A stretch of 64,000 bases of DNA from JACPPO01 sp965262505. GTDB lineage: Bacteria > Acidobacteriota > Vicinamibacteria > Vicinamibacterales > UBA2999. Positions within the stretch are counted from its first letter, which is position 1, and every line of letters begins with the position of its first letter. The notes beneath the pieces are model-generated. The model had not been told where the DNA came from and did no database searches. It was given only the letters and a program-made list of their open reading frames with translations. The position numbers were made by a program, and so were the translations under genes. Positions 42,423-50,766 of this stretch are shown here, piece by piece. The stretch is taken from positions 1,984,001 to 2,048,000 of the forward strand of contig CBDHFM010000030.1 of the NCBI GenBank assembly GCA_965262505.1, written 5' to 3'.

Positions 42423-42578
42423 ATGGCGGCTGAAGACGACCGCCACAAGGCGCTCGCGGAGGCCGCCATGCAGCGAGCCGCATCGACGGTCCGGTCGAAG
42501 CAGACCGAAGTGGATCGCCTCCTGGCACAGCTGGGACGCCTCCCGAAACCTAGCGGGACGCTCGTTCTACGACCCTGA
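42423..42578 (+). CDS. Small helical protein (51 aa), duplicated
   Basis: M-A-A-E-D-D-R-H-K-A-L-A-E-A-A-M-Q-R then A-A-S-T-V-R-S-K-Q-T-E-V-D-R-L-L-A-Q-L-G-R-L-P-K, charged and helical. Starts 14 bases after the stop of the frameshifted gene. A diverged copy starts at 41612 (M-A-A-E-D-D-R-H-E-A-L-G-D-A-A-M) before the parE fragment. Conservation of the reading frame between copies supports it weakly. Confidence 0.5.
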   Translation: MAAEDDRHKALAEAAMQRAASTVRSKQTEVDRLLAQLGRLPKPSGTLVLRP

Positions 42579-42669
42579 CGCCCCCCGCGTCCGACAGATT
42601 CGGTAGCGCATCGATTCCTCCCCTAGCTTCCTTGGGAATTCGTTTCCTAGTAGGCTGAGGCCAGCCGTC

Positions 42670-43371
42670 ATGGCGGTCCAGAGCAAGATCGACATCCCCG
42701 GATCCCTTCCTTTCGAGCGCCCGTTCCTGAGCGCCGAGGACTGCGCGCGCGTGCAGGCATCGATCCACGAGCTTCGCGAGCACTGGACCGAACACCACGC
42801 CACCGGCTACCCGATCGATGTCTACTACACCCTCGGAGCCTCCTCGTCGCACGACGCCCGGCCCGACAAGGACAAGCGCTATATGCGCAAAGCGGAGATG
42901 ATCAACCCGCTGATGCGTGAACATTTCGGCTGGGTCTACGACCGCCTCCGGGACGCGGTCGAGGAAACGCTCGGGGCGAAGGTGGTTTACGAGCCGCGGT
43001 TCGGGCTGCCGGGATTCCTGATCTTCCCCGACGCACACGAGTTCGTCGGCAACATCCACAAGGACGTCAACTACAAGGCGCTCGACTGGGATTCCTCGCA
43101 CGGAACGGTCGATTTCACGAAGCTGGTCTCGCTGACGCTGGCCTTGGCGATCCCCTCGTCGGGATCCGGGCTCGAGACCTGGGACCCTGGCGACGGGAGG
43201 GACGCCCCTCCGACCGGCTACGTGCCCTACACGCTCGGCAATCTTCTCTACCACTCGGGGCTGCGCCTGCACCGCGCGGCCTCGACCAAGGCCGACACGC
43301 CTCCGTACGAGAGGATCACGTTTCAGGGTTTCGCCCTGCCGGGCCAGGAGGCCTGGCAGATTTACTGGTGA
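42670..43371 (+). CDS. Possible iron/2-oxoglutarate-type oxygenase
   Basis: 233 residues. The pattern H130-K-D132 in F-V-G-N-I-H-K-D-V-N-Y and the later L-L-Y-H195-S-G-L-R-L-H201-R202 resemble the H-x-D...H...R set of iron/2-oxoglutarate dioxygenases with a beta-helix body (L-P-G-F-L-I-F-P, Y-T-L-G-N-L-L-Y). No signal peptide. The assignment rests only on this motif. It precedes an unknown gene and an asparagine-synthetase-like gene. Confidence 0.6.
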   Translation: MAVQSKIDIPGSLPFERPFLSAEDCARVQASIHELREHWTEHHATGYPIDVYYTLGASSSHDARPDKDKRYMRKAEMINPLMREHFGWVYDRLRDAVEETLGAKVVYEPRFGLPGFLIFPDAHEFVGNIHKDVNYKALDWDSSHGTVDFTKLVSLTLALAIPSSGSGLETWDPGDGRDAPPTGYVPYTLGNLLYHSGLRLHRAASTKADTPPYERITFQGFALPGQEAWQIYW

Positions 43372-43519
43372 TGAGGCGTCTCGATGAATCAGAAAAGAAG
43401 AATTCCCACTTTACCGATTCTGGCGAGGCTCGGCCAACACTTGCGCTCATAGGTCGCTGACGCTGAAAAGAATTCTCGTCTACCAAGCCGCCGATATACG
43501 TCACTCGACACGCTGGGGA

Positions 43520-44254
43520 ATGGCCTCCAAGCCGGGACGCGCGCTCTACCGGCCCTGGGCGGCGCAGACGCGCAACCTCGTCGCGGAGCGGGCCGCGTCG
43601 GGAGAAACGCTTCAGAAGATTCTCGACTTCGTCGCGCGCGCGCGCGCCCAGCTAGCGGATCGCATGGACGACCATCCCCGTTATCCCTACAGCTTGAAAA
43701 GGCCTGACTACGCCGATCCCCGGATTCGGGCGTTCAGCACGTTGGGTCACGAGAGCAGGGACATGGGTCCGTTCGCGCGGAGGATGGTCCGCCTGGCGCG
43801 TTCGGTAATGCGTCATCGGCCGGTGATCTCGCGCTCCGACGGTCGACTCACTTATGCCCCCAACCTCTATCAGGGACGTTCCGGCCGACGGCTTTCCGCT
43901 ACGATGCTCCACAGAAAAGATGGATACATTCAGGTCCTTCATCCCGTTATGCGCCGTTCGACTGAGCTTCACAACGATGCGCTCGCCCGCCTGTCGACCC
44001 TGCTCAGCGCTCGACGCCGCGCTGCGCTGACGACAGGCCGCCTTGAGGAGTACTGTGCGGCGCTTTTTGCCTGCCACAACGCGGTGTATTGGTGCCGGGG
44101 TTCAGCCGCGATCGTCGATACTTTTTTCGGCGGCCTTTATCCTGTGCTGTTCGGCAGGAAACTGCCCCTCCTTCCAGATGGTATCGATGTTTCAGCCATG
44201 ATCCTCGATCAGGATGAGTTCTCCGTCCGCATCTTGGACTCCCTTGATCGCTAG
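43520..44254 (+). CDS. Protein of unknown function, 244 aa
   Basis: A long, basic, mostly helical protein (R-A-R-A-Q-L-A-D-R-M-D-D-H, R-R-M-V-R-L-A-R-S-V-M-R-H-R) with a C-terminal part rich in hydrophobic stretches (F-F-G-G-L-Y-P-V-L-F-G-R). No family recognised. It sits 148 bases after the oxygenase-like gene on the same strand. Confidence 0.65.
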   Translation: MASKPGRALYRPWAAQTRNLVAERAASGETLQKILDFVARARAQLADRMDDHPRYPYSLKRPDYADPRIRAFSTLGHESRDMGPFARRMVRLARSVMRHRPVISRSDGRLTYAPNLYQGRSGRRLSATMLHRKDGYIQVLHPVMRRSTELHNDALARLSTLLSARRRAALTTGRLEEYCAALFACHNAVYWCRGSAAIVDTFFGGLYPVLFGRKLPLLPDGIDVSAMILDQDEFSVRILDSLDR

Positions 44255-44345
44255 TTGACATGTCGCCCGTAGGAAGACTTGTCGAGTCTTGTATTCCCTC
44301 CGTCCAGCGCTTCGAAGACAAGTCGCATCACACGAAACCGTAATC

Positions 44346-44385
44346 GGTGCATGGCTGAATGCCAATGAAGAGTGGTAGCTAGATT
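44346..44385 (+). repeat. 40-bp dispersed repeat
   Basis: GCATGGCTGAATGCCAATGAAG followed by AGTGGTAGCTAGA is about 80% identical to 62306-62345. The copy at 62.3 kb lies just beyond a kinase tail, so this may be another scrap of kinase-flank DNA. The rest of 44255-44520 holds nothing evident. Confidence 0.5.
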
Positions 44386-44520
44386 GCGCGAAAAAAGGGC
44401 ACCACGAGCATTCGAAAAGCGGGGCCGCCGGCCGATCACAGAATTGTCGCTTGTTTCTCAGCAAGTTCAGGAGTAGATAGTTCAGCTAGGTGAGATGCTT
44501 CCGCCAAGAGGAGGGACGAG

Positions 44521-44748
44521 ATGAAGCGGGCAAAGACACTGCTATCTATGACCCTGGGGTTGATCGGAACGGCCTTGGCCTCCGTACTGCCCGCCGCTCA
44601 GGCTGGGGGGGAGAAGGTCCCAATTTGCCATAGGCCGGGCACAGCCGCCGAAAAGAAATTATTGGTTCCCCCTTCCGCAGTCGCGGGACACCTTGCGCAT
44701 GGCGACACGGAGGGGAGCTGCGATGACGGGAGCGGCAAGGCTCTCTGA
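44521..44748 (+). CDS. Small exported Cys/His-motif protein, copy 1
   Basis: 75 residues, signal peptide to about A-A-Q-A-G-G. The mature part is K-V-P-I-C-H-R-P-G-T-A ... P-P-S-A-V-A-G-H-L-A-H-G-D-T-E-G-S-C, a short motif known from many secreted or surface proteins (C-H-x-P, A-H-L-A-H-G-D, then Cys). Function unknown. GGAGGG site before ATG. Tandem copy at 44861. Confidence 0.75.
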   Translation: MKRAKTLLSMTLGLIGTALASVLPAAQAGGEKVPICHRPGTAAEKKLLVPPSAVAGHLAHGDTEGSCDDGSGKAL

Positions 44749-44860
44749 CTTTCTCGGTCATCGCGAGAGGTCCGGTTTCCTGCTTGCTCATCGGTGCTTG
44801 CCAGACTGAGTGGGGAGGAGCCGGCGTAACTGAGATGCTTCCGCCAAGAGGAGGGACGAG

Positions 44861-45087
44861 ATGAAGCGGGCAAAGACACTGCTATCTATGACCCTGGGGT
44901 TGATCGGAACGGCCTTGGCCTCCGTACTGCCCGCCGCTCAGGCTGGGGGGAGAAGGTCCCAATTTGCCATAGGCCGGGCACAGCCGCCGAAAAGGAATTA
45001 TTGGTTCCCCCTTCCGCAGTCGCGGGACACCTTGCGCATGGCGACACGGAGGGGAGCTGCGATGACGGGAGCGGCAAAGAATTCTGA
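44861..45087 (+). pseudogene. Small exported protein, tandem copy 2 with one-base deletion
   Basis: Repeat unit 44831-45110 mirrors 44491-44770 at 340-bp spacing. After M-K-R-A-K-T-L-L-S-M-T-L-G-L it has six G where copy 1 has seven (around 44945-44950), which shifts the frame and destroys the Cys/His motif. Correcting that base would restore the motif and end at 45087. Confidence 0.8.
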
Positions 45088-45246
45088 CGCACTCGGTCAT
45101 CGCGAGAGGTTCCTGTTCGCCCAGAGCAAGAAACCAAGCAAGAGCTTCGGACCCGAGGCACCCCAAGGCACGCTTTCATACTCGAACGGTTGATCTGGCG
45201 GGGGAGTCCTTTCCAATCCAGAAATGAGCCTGAAGCGGATCGATGA

Positions 45247-45703
45247 GCCGGACATGTCAGGCAGCCGGGTCAATAGACCGGAATAGCCGTGCGCGTGCCT
45301 CGTGCAGGGCGCGCGCGGCATCATTGTCGCTCAGGGCGAAGGCGACGGCGTCGAGCTATTGGAAGGTGGTCCCCGGGGTGAGGTAGACGGCGGCCTCGGG
45401 GAGCGACTTGAGCTTCTCATAGGGCGTCATGATGTCGGCGTCGCGGTAGCGCTTGCGGCGGCGGCCCTTGGCCAGAAAACATCGGAGCAGACCCTTCTCA
45501 GCCTTCCCTTGGTGGACATAGTCGAACCGGCCCAGGGTCTGCTCGATGAACCCATAGGCCGCAGCTCGAGTCGCCACGACCAGGTCGACCTCCTGGTTGC
45601 CCTCAAGGAACTCCCGAACGTGCTGCAAGGTCCGTAGCCGGTCGGTGTGGAGCGTCACGATCATCCTCCGATGATCCACGACCCAGCTCCCCTTCAGGCT
45701 CAT
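45247..45703 (-). pseudogene. IS481/integrase-type transposase C-terminal fragment
   Basis: V-T-L-H-T-D-R-L-R-T-L-Q-H-V-R-E-F-L-E-G and, after a stop codon at 45356, L-D-A-V-A-F-A-L-S-D-N-D-A-A-R-A-L-H-E-A are typical of the end of rve-type transposases. The catalytic N-terminal part is absent and an amber codon breaks the frame between them. A 31-bp tandem repeat (CCCTTCAGGCTCATGT...) lies at its outer edge (about 45690-45752). Confidence 0.6.
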
Positions 45704-46106
45704 GTGTCGTTGGAAACAATCCCCCCTTCAGGCTCATGTCTCATTGGAAGAGACTGGGGCAGAATCTCGTCTAACACTTCTCGGTTGAAAAACTCGCCGG
45801 CTTCGTGGCAGTATGGCTCCGCCGCGTGCCTCACCGCAACCCATCCCGGGTTGTTGAAGTCCCAGATTCGGTGGGTGTAGCGTTGCCCTTTCGCTGGCCG
45901 TGCCGCTCCCCCTTTGCCTGACGACAGGCCATACCGGCGGGCGACGGATCGTAGGTATATCCGCAGGTACTGCCGTGGCCCCAACAGGAGTGGCGTCGTG
46001 GTACCGTCGTTTCGGTCAAGCGGCAAAGCGGCCAGCTTGCTGAAGAATGCGCATCCCGCGCCCCACGATTTCTTTGGACAGCCTTCTGCGAGAAGGAGAA
46101 TGAGTT

Positions 46107-46664
46107 ATGTCCAAGGGAAAACAGCACGAGGCTGAGGCCTCGGAGGGAGCCTGGAGGGCGACCGCAGAGGCCTCAGCCTCGTGGGCGCTCGTCGGCACGG
46201 GGCGGTGGTCCGCGCGACGAAAAGTCTCCGTGGTCATCGAGGTCCTCAAGGGGGAATCACTCGAGAGCCTCAGTCGTCGCCATGGCGCGACGGCGGCGAA
46301 GCTCTCGCAGTGGCGTGACGACTTCGTGGCCGGCGGTGAGGCCCGCCTCAAGCATCGCGAGGTCGCCGTCGAGGGCGCGGACACGCGGCGGCTCAAGCGC
46401 GTCGTGGCGGATCTCGCCACCGACAAGGCGGTGCTGGCCGAGAAGATTCGACACCTGGAGGCCGGCCGCCCTTTGGGCTGGTGGAGGTCGAAGCGATGCG
46501 TCACGAGACTTCGCCCTCCACCCACCGGCCGTACGGCATCGCCCGCGTCACGCGCGTGTGGCAGGTGCCGCGCTCGACAGTCTACGCGCAACGGAACCGG
46601 CGCGCCCGGCCGACGCCGGTGGCCAAGCGCGGACCCAAGCCGCCCCAGTCGGATGCGGAGCTGA
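46107..46664 (+). CDS. IS3-type OrfA
   Basis: Open frame from ATG 46107. A helix-turn-helix protein with R-W-S-A-R-R-K-V-S-V-V-I-E-V-L-K-G-E and S-L-S-R-R-H-G-A, then a leucine-rich dimerisation stretch (R-L-K-R-V-V-A-D-L-A-T-D-K). The first 30 codons include the 17-bp inverted repeat. It overlaps OrfB, which is in the -1 frame, so a fused product by -1 frameshifting is likely. Confidence 0.75.
   Translation: MSKGKQHEAEASEGAWRATAEASASWALVGTGRWSARRKVSVVIEVLKGESLESLSRRHGATAAKLSQWRDDFVAGGEARLKHREVAVEGADTRRLKRVVADLATDKAVLAEKIRHLEAGRPLGWWRSKRCVTRLRPPPTGRTASPASRACGRCRARQSTRNGTGAPGRRRWPSADPSRPSRMRS
46125..46183 (+). promoter_or_regulatory. 17-bp perfect hairpin at the IS3 OrfA start
   Basis: CACGAGGCTGAGGCCTC at 46125 and its exact reverse complement at 46167, with a 25-bp spacer. 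It begins 18 bases after the OrfA ATG. It could limit translation from read-through transcripts, as hairpins near transposase starts do in other IS elements (inference). Confidence 0.5.
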
Positions 46665-47386
46665 CGGCCGCGGTCCGGGCCGTGATCGCCGCGAGTCCGT
46701 TCCACGGCGAAGGGCACCGCAAGATCTGGGCGCGCTTGCGGGTGCAGGGGCTGCGCACGTCGAAACGTCGGACGTTGGTCGTGATGCGCGCTGCCGACTT
46801 GCTCGGCCCTGCGCGGCTGCCCACGCCGGTCGCCGCCCGTCCCCACGACGGCACCATCGTCACCGCCAGTCCCAACGTGATGTGGGGCACCGATGCGACG
46901 GCCACCGTGACGCTGGCGGACGGCCACGTCACGATCGTCGGGGCGATCGATCACTGCACGGCCGAATGTGTGGGACTACACGCGGCGAAGTCCGGCACGC
47001 GCTTCGAGGCGTTGGAGCCGGTGCGCCAGGGCGTCCGAGATCACTTCGGGACGATGGCCGCCGGCGTGGCGAGCGGGCTCACGATGCGCCACGACCACGG
47101 CAGTCAGTACATGAGCAACGACTTTCACGCCGAGCTCCGGTTCCTCGGCATCGTGTCATCACCGGCCTTCGTCCGCCAGCCCGAGGGGAACGGCTGCATC
47201 GAACGGTTCTTCCGCACCCTCAAGGAACAGCTGCTGTGGGTGCGCCACTTTACGGATGTCGAGGACTTGCAGCAGGCGCTGCGCACCTTCAAGGAGACCT
47301 ATAACCAGCAGTGGTTGATCGAGCGACTCGGCTTCCGCGCACCCGCCGTCGTCCGTCGCGCGGTTGCGCTCACCACGGCCGCGTGA
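46481..47386 (+). CDS. IS3-type OrfB (rve transposase)
   Basis: 301 residues, DDE: N-V-M-W-G-T-D-A-T-A-T-V, V-G-A-I-D-H-C-T-A-E-C, and R-Q-P-E-G-N-G-C-I-E-R-F with the catalytic Glu; H-D-H-G-S-Q-Y near 205. GTG 46481 is the frame start; real expression is probably as an OrfAB fusion. Confidence 0.85.
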   Translation: MEVEAMRHETSPSTHRPYGIARVTRVWQVPRSTVYAQRNRRARPTPVAKRGPKPPQSDAELTAAVRAVIAASPFHGEGHRKIWARLRVQGLRTSKRRTLVVMRAADLLGPARLPTPVAARPHDGTIVTASPNVMWGTDATATVTLADGHVTIVGAIDHCTAECVGLHAAKSGTRFEALEPVRQGVRDHFGTMAAGVASGLTMRHDHGSQYMSNDFHAELRFLGIVSSPAFVRQPEGNGCIERFFRTLKEQLLWVRHFTDVEDLQQALRTFKETYNQQWLIERLGFRAPAVVRRAVALTTAA

Positions 47387-48967
47387 ATACACTCACCCGG
47401 CTGTCCAAGAAATCCGTGGCGGTACACTGAAGAATGCGCAGAGGACCGCGTCTTGCGCGCGGCGCTCTGCCAGGGATGCGGCCGGCAGGCCGCCGACGAG
47501 ATCCAGCAGCGCCAGATCGCAAAACGGCAACATCGGCCAACCCGAGAACGAGCAGATCCAGGCCATACTTCCGACGCAAAATCGCTCCTGGTGATCGAGA
47601 CCGAAACAGAATGCGCGTTGGGACTCCTGTTCCGAGTAGCTCTCGTACCGCGTTCGACACCGAACCATCGTCGCATCAACCAAGTCGCCGAAGAGATCCC
47701 GACGCAACAGCTTCCGCAGCACGTCAGGACGGACACCCCGCCCGTTGAGGTTTTCGAAGAGCCGAGGAAAGGAAAGCGTGTTGGTCTCTTGCGAATAGGC
47801 AGGAGCCAGGCCCAAGCCGCCCGCAATGGCGTCACCGAGCGTGCCGAGCGCAAAACGCGGGGCGATCCCCCTGGCCGCTGCGTACGCCGACCAGGCCGTG
47901 ATGTTGTTGAGGCCGTTGGCCAGATGTTCCCACCGTACGTTGAGGTCGGCACAGCGCGCATAGTCCGTGTGGGCGACATCCGCGCAGTGATGCTCGAACC
48001 CGAGAGAAGCCGCCACGCGGCGCGCGCACTGGAGATCGATGTCGGTGGAATCGGTGGATCGGCCGAACGTCCAGGCCACCACATCCGCGTTCTTCTGCTT
48101 GAGCAAGCCTCCCAGCATGCGAGAGTCTCGTCCTCCCGACAGGAACAACCCAACGCGTTTGCCACCGCCCGTATAGCGCTGCATGAGAGTATCCAGCGTC
48201 TCGTGCATGAGTCGGATATGGGCTGAGAACGGGAGATCGTAGTATCGCGTCGAGAGCGGCCACTCGAATTGCACGATTTCCTTCGCTGCCGCGTGCGGCT
48301 GCCAGCACACCACTGAACGGGGTGAGAGGCGGGCCACTCCGCGGAACAACGTTTGACCATCAACCAGCCCATTGGTCAGCAGGATGCCAACCAATCCCGC
48401 TGGATTGAATTCCCGTTTGAAGGCGGGATGGTGACGAAACAGCTCCGGACTGGACCCAACTAGCAGGACGTCTGCCCGCGCGTAGTAGTACACCGGAAAG
48501 AGCCCCAGGGGATCCGCGCCAACGACGATTCCACGCGATGAGTCATACACCACAGTGGCATGGAACCCGTTGTACGCCGGCGGCGCTGTTTCTCGTGCGG
48601 TGGTCACGTGGGCGCGCAGCGTCGTCGCGTCGAGCCGATCGCCAGTGGCCTGCTGAAACGCCTCACCGAAGATGACAGAGAGCCCATCGTCGTCGGCAAC
48701 CGAATCAATGGGCGCCGACGCATCTGCTGCCCAGAGCACGCAGCAGTCCCGGGCGCTGGTTCGGCCACCGATCAAGCCGTCAACGGGCGCCAGTTTCGGC
48801 TCGATGGTGCGGATAAATCGATTTCGGCGATCGACATCAGGGTCGATCACGACAAGACAGTTGGCCATCTGCTCCTGTTTCGCCAGTCAAGAAACCCTGG
48901 TCCTCTCCAAGCGAAACGCGCCAGCCGTTCCGCGCCATGCGCGAACGCCCGTGGGATGACCCGGAAT

Positions 48968-48986
48968 CGGGCCTGATTATAGGAGA
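48968..48986 (-). promoter_or_regulatory. Putative promoter -10 element with shared 19-bp motif
   Basis: CGGGCCTGATTATAGGAGA occurs identically at 62423-62441 in front of a kinase tail; read on the minus strand it carries TATAAT. Here it lies about 110 bases upstream of the asparagine-synthetase-like start at 48868 and could drive it. A clear -35 was not seen. Confidence 0.4.
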
Positions 48987-49086
48987 GATCGCGGAGCGGA
49001 TTGGCGTCGCCGTTGGGAGGTGATCGCTTGCGCCGCAAAGGAAGACCAATGTGCGCAGCAAGCGGAGCGGAGTGCAACGTGCCTAG

Positions 49087-50763
49087 CCCGCATTATTCAC
49101 GAGTGACTGAGTTGCTCGTCGTGCAGGCGTTTTCGAGTGTGATGACGCAGATGGACGCTGGCGTCATGACGATTGAGGCGATGAGACGGCCGGTCGGTTG
49201 AGGCCACGGGGCCGGGGACCGGATCGGCGTGGTCGGGGGCGACACCTCCGGCGCGAGGACCGCGTGGTGGCGATGGCAGGAACGGGTTACGCGGGGGCGG
49301 CGCCGAGCGCGCGGGCGAGACGCGCCCACGAGACGGCGTCGGGATGGGATCGCGGGAAATGCAGGACGATCCGGCGGACCGACCGCACGACCTGCACCCC
49401 GATCGTGATCAGCGCCTGCCGCAGCCGAGGGACTTGCGCCCCGCGGAGCGCGGTCCGGTCCGCATGGAGTTGCAGTTCTTGGAAGAGGACGAACGCGGCC
49501 GCCGTCAAGGTGACGCGCAACTGATTGGCCCAGAAGCGCGTACAGCTGGTGCGCCCGAAGGCGAGGGCGTGTTTCAGTTCCTTGAAGCGATTCTCACTGT
49601 CGCCGCGGGCGCAATACACGTGGGTGTAGATCCACTCCGGCGTTTGGCGCAGATTCGTGATGACGAAACGCGGGTTATCGCGCGGCACTCGTCCGTGGTG
49701 CCACACCACTTCGGCTTTGATAATGGTGCGCCGGGGCACCGCCCAGGTGCCCGCCTGATACGCCGCCTCCGCATAGGCAGTCGCGGTCTCTTGGGTCGTG
49801 GCGACGACCGCCCGGAGCGGCGCGACCGCCGGCTCGGCGTGCCGCGTGAGGACCGCGTTGTTCCCCATGGCGACGACATACTCGACCCCGGCCGCCTCCA
49901 GGTGGTCAAAAATCTCCGGCGTAGCGAAGCCCCCATCCAGCCGCACGCGGAGCCGGGCACGGGGAAAGGCGCGCCAGAGTTTCGGGAGCAGCCGCTTCAG
50001 CAGCCCCACCGCGCCAGCCGTCCCCGCCGCGTTGCCCGGGCGGAGGATCGCGGCGACGAGGTACTGCCGTGCCTCATCGTCAAAGGTCAGGCTCGCCACG
50101 AGTGGCAAGTAGCACCAGTGATCATAGAAGCCATTGAAGAAGGTGAGTTGCTGCGCGCCGTGGGTCTCGTCTTCGGTGACATCGAGGTCGATCGTGATCA
50201 GGCGAGCGCCCCGTCGCCGGCGGCGATGGCGGGCCAGCACCCGGTCGGCGAGCGCGTCGCTCATGGCGCGCAGCATCCGCGGGGCCGCCGTGCGCTCGAA
50301 CCGCGAGATCGTCGGCTGCGACGCCAAGCGGCCGCCCTCGATCGGGTCGCGCCCCAGCAACAGTTTGTGGATCGGATCGTCGGCGAGTCGGTCAGCGTCA
50401 TTGCCATCGGGATGGCCACACGCGATCGCGAAGACACGTTGCGCGATCAGATCGCTCACCCCGTGCGTCACGCGCGCCGACGCGCGCGCGTCGGGGACCG
50501 TCGCCGTGAGGGCGGCCAGCAGGCCGAGCCGTTGATCGGCGGCTTTAAGCAGCACCGCGCCGCCGTCCGAACTCGCGTGAGGCTGATCGAACGTCGCCAT
50601 CACGGGTCGGTCGAGCAGATCAGGAAACAGAACAGTCTGTGTTATCGTTTCGTCGTTCAAACCAAGCGCCTCCGTCGTGGAAAAGGTCCATCAGCACGGC
50701 CTTTGTACCACGGGGAGGCGTTTGTGTTTCTACGCGATCGCGATCGTTGATGAATTATTCAGG
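49087..50763 (-). mobile_element. IS1380-type insertion sequence, copy 1
   Basis: 1677 bp, ends CCCGCATTATTCACGAG and CCTGAATAATTCATC as inverted repeats. Left flank CTAG (49083-49086). On the right, C-TA and, after the later IS630, TAG reconstruct a second CTAG, which also formed the original parE stop. Copy 2 lies inverted at 58674. Confidence 0.92.
49287..50660 (-). CDS. IS1380-family transposase, copy 1
   Basis: 457 residues. Conserved regions: L-I-T-I-D-L-D-V-T-E-D-E-T-H-G with the first Asp, R-V-R-L-D-G-G-F-A-T-P-E, and C-A-R-G-D-S-E-N-R-F-K-E-L-K with the catalytic Glu. Differs from copy 2 by one residue (Thr versus Ile before H-V-Y-C-A-R-G-D-S). Full length. Confidence 0.93.
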   Translation of the reverse strand: MNDETITQTVLFPDLLDRPVMATFDQPHASSDGGAVLLKAADQRLGLLAALTATVPDARASARVTHGVSDLIAQRVFAIACGHPDGNDADRLADDPIHKLLLGRDPIEGGRLASQPTISRFERTAAPRMLRAMSDALADRVLARHRRRRRGARLITIDLDVTEDETHGAQQLTFFNGFYDHWCYLPLVASLTFDDEARQYLVAAILRPGNAAGTAGAVGLLKRLLPKLWRAFPRARLRVRLDGGFATPEIFDHLEAAGVEYVVAMGNNAVLTRHAEPAVAPLRAVVATTQETATAYAEAAYQAGTWAVPRRTIIKAEVVWHHGRVPRDNPRFVITNLRQTPEWIYTHVYCARGDSENRFKELKHALAFGRTSCTRFWANQLRVTLTAAAFVLFQELQLHADRTALRGAQVPRLRQALITIGVQVVRSVRRIVLHFPRSHPDAVSWARLARALGAAPA

Positions 50764-50766
50764 CTA

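Larger units (their letters stand above)
46054..47427 (+). mobile_element. IS3-type insertion sequence
   Basis: 1374 bp between two copies of TGAAGAATGCGCA (46041-46053 and 47428-47440). Inner ends share GATTTCTTGGACAGCC as inverted repeats (left has one extra T). Two overlapping frames encode the transposase. A 13-bp duplication is long for IS3. Confidence 0.85.
45700..48868 (-). pseudogene. Asparagine-synthetase-like gene split by an IS3-type element
   Basis: The 5' part (48868 down to 47441) carries an N-terminal glutaminase-like domain without the usual Cys2 (it begins M-A-N-C-L-V) and an ATP-PP motif L-F-L-S-G-G-R-D-S-R-M-L-G-G. The 3' part (46053 to 45700) resumes with F-F-S-K-L-A-A-L-P-L-D-R-N-D-G. 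Removing the IS and one 13-bp copy joins the two halves in frame. It resembles the ammonia-independent asparagine synthetase relatives used in peptide modification. The gene's end is fused to the 31-bp repeat. Inactive as it stands. Confidence 0.82.

Noticed and set aside
49344..50750. 468-codon plus-strand frame, repeated at 58687-60093
   Set aside because: Both are antisense to the IS1380 transposase, so repetition only reflects the IS copies.
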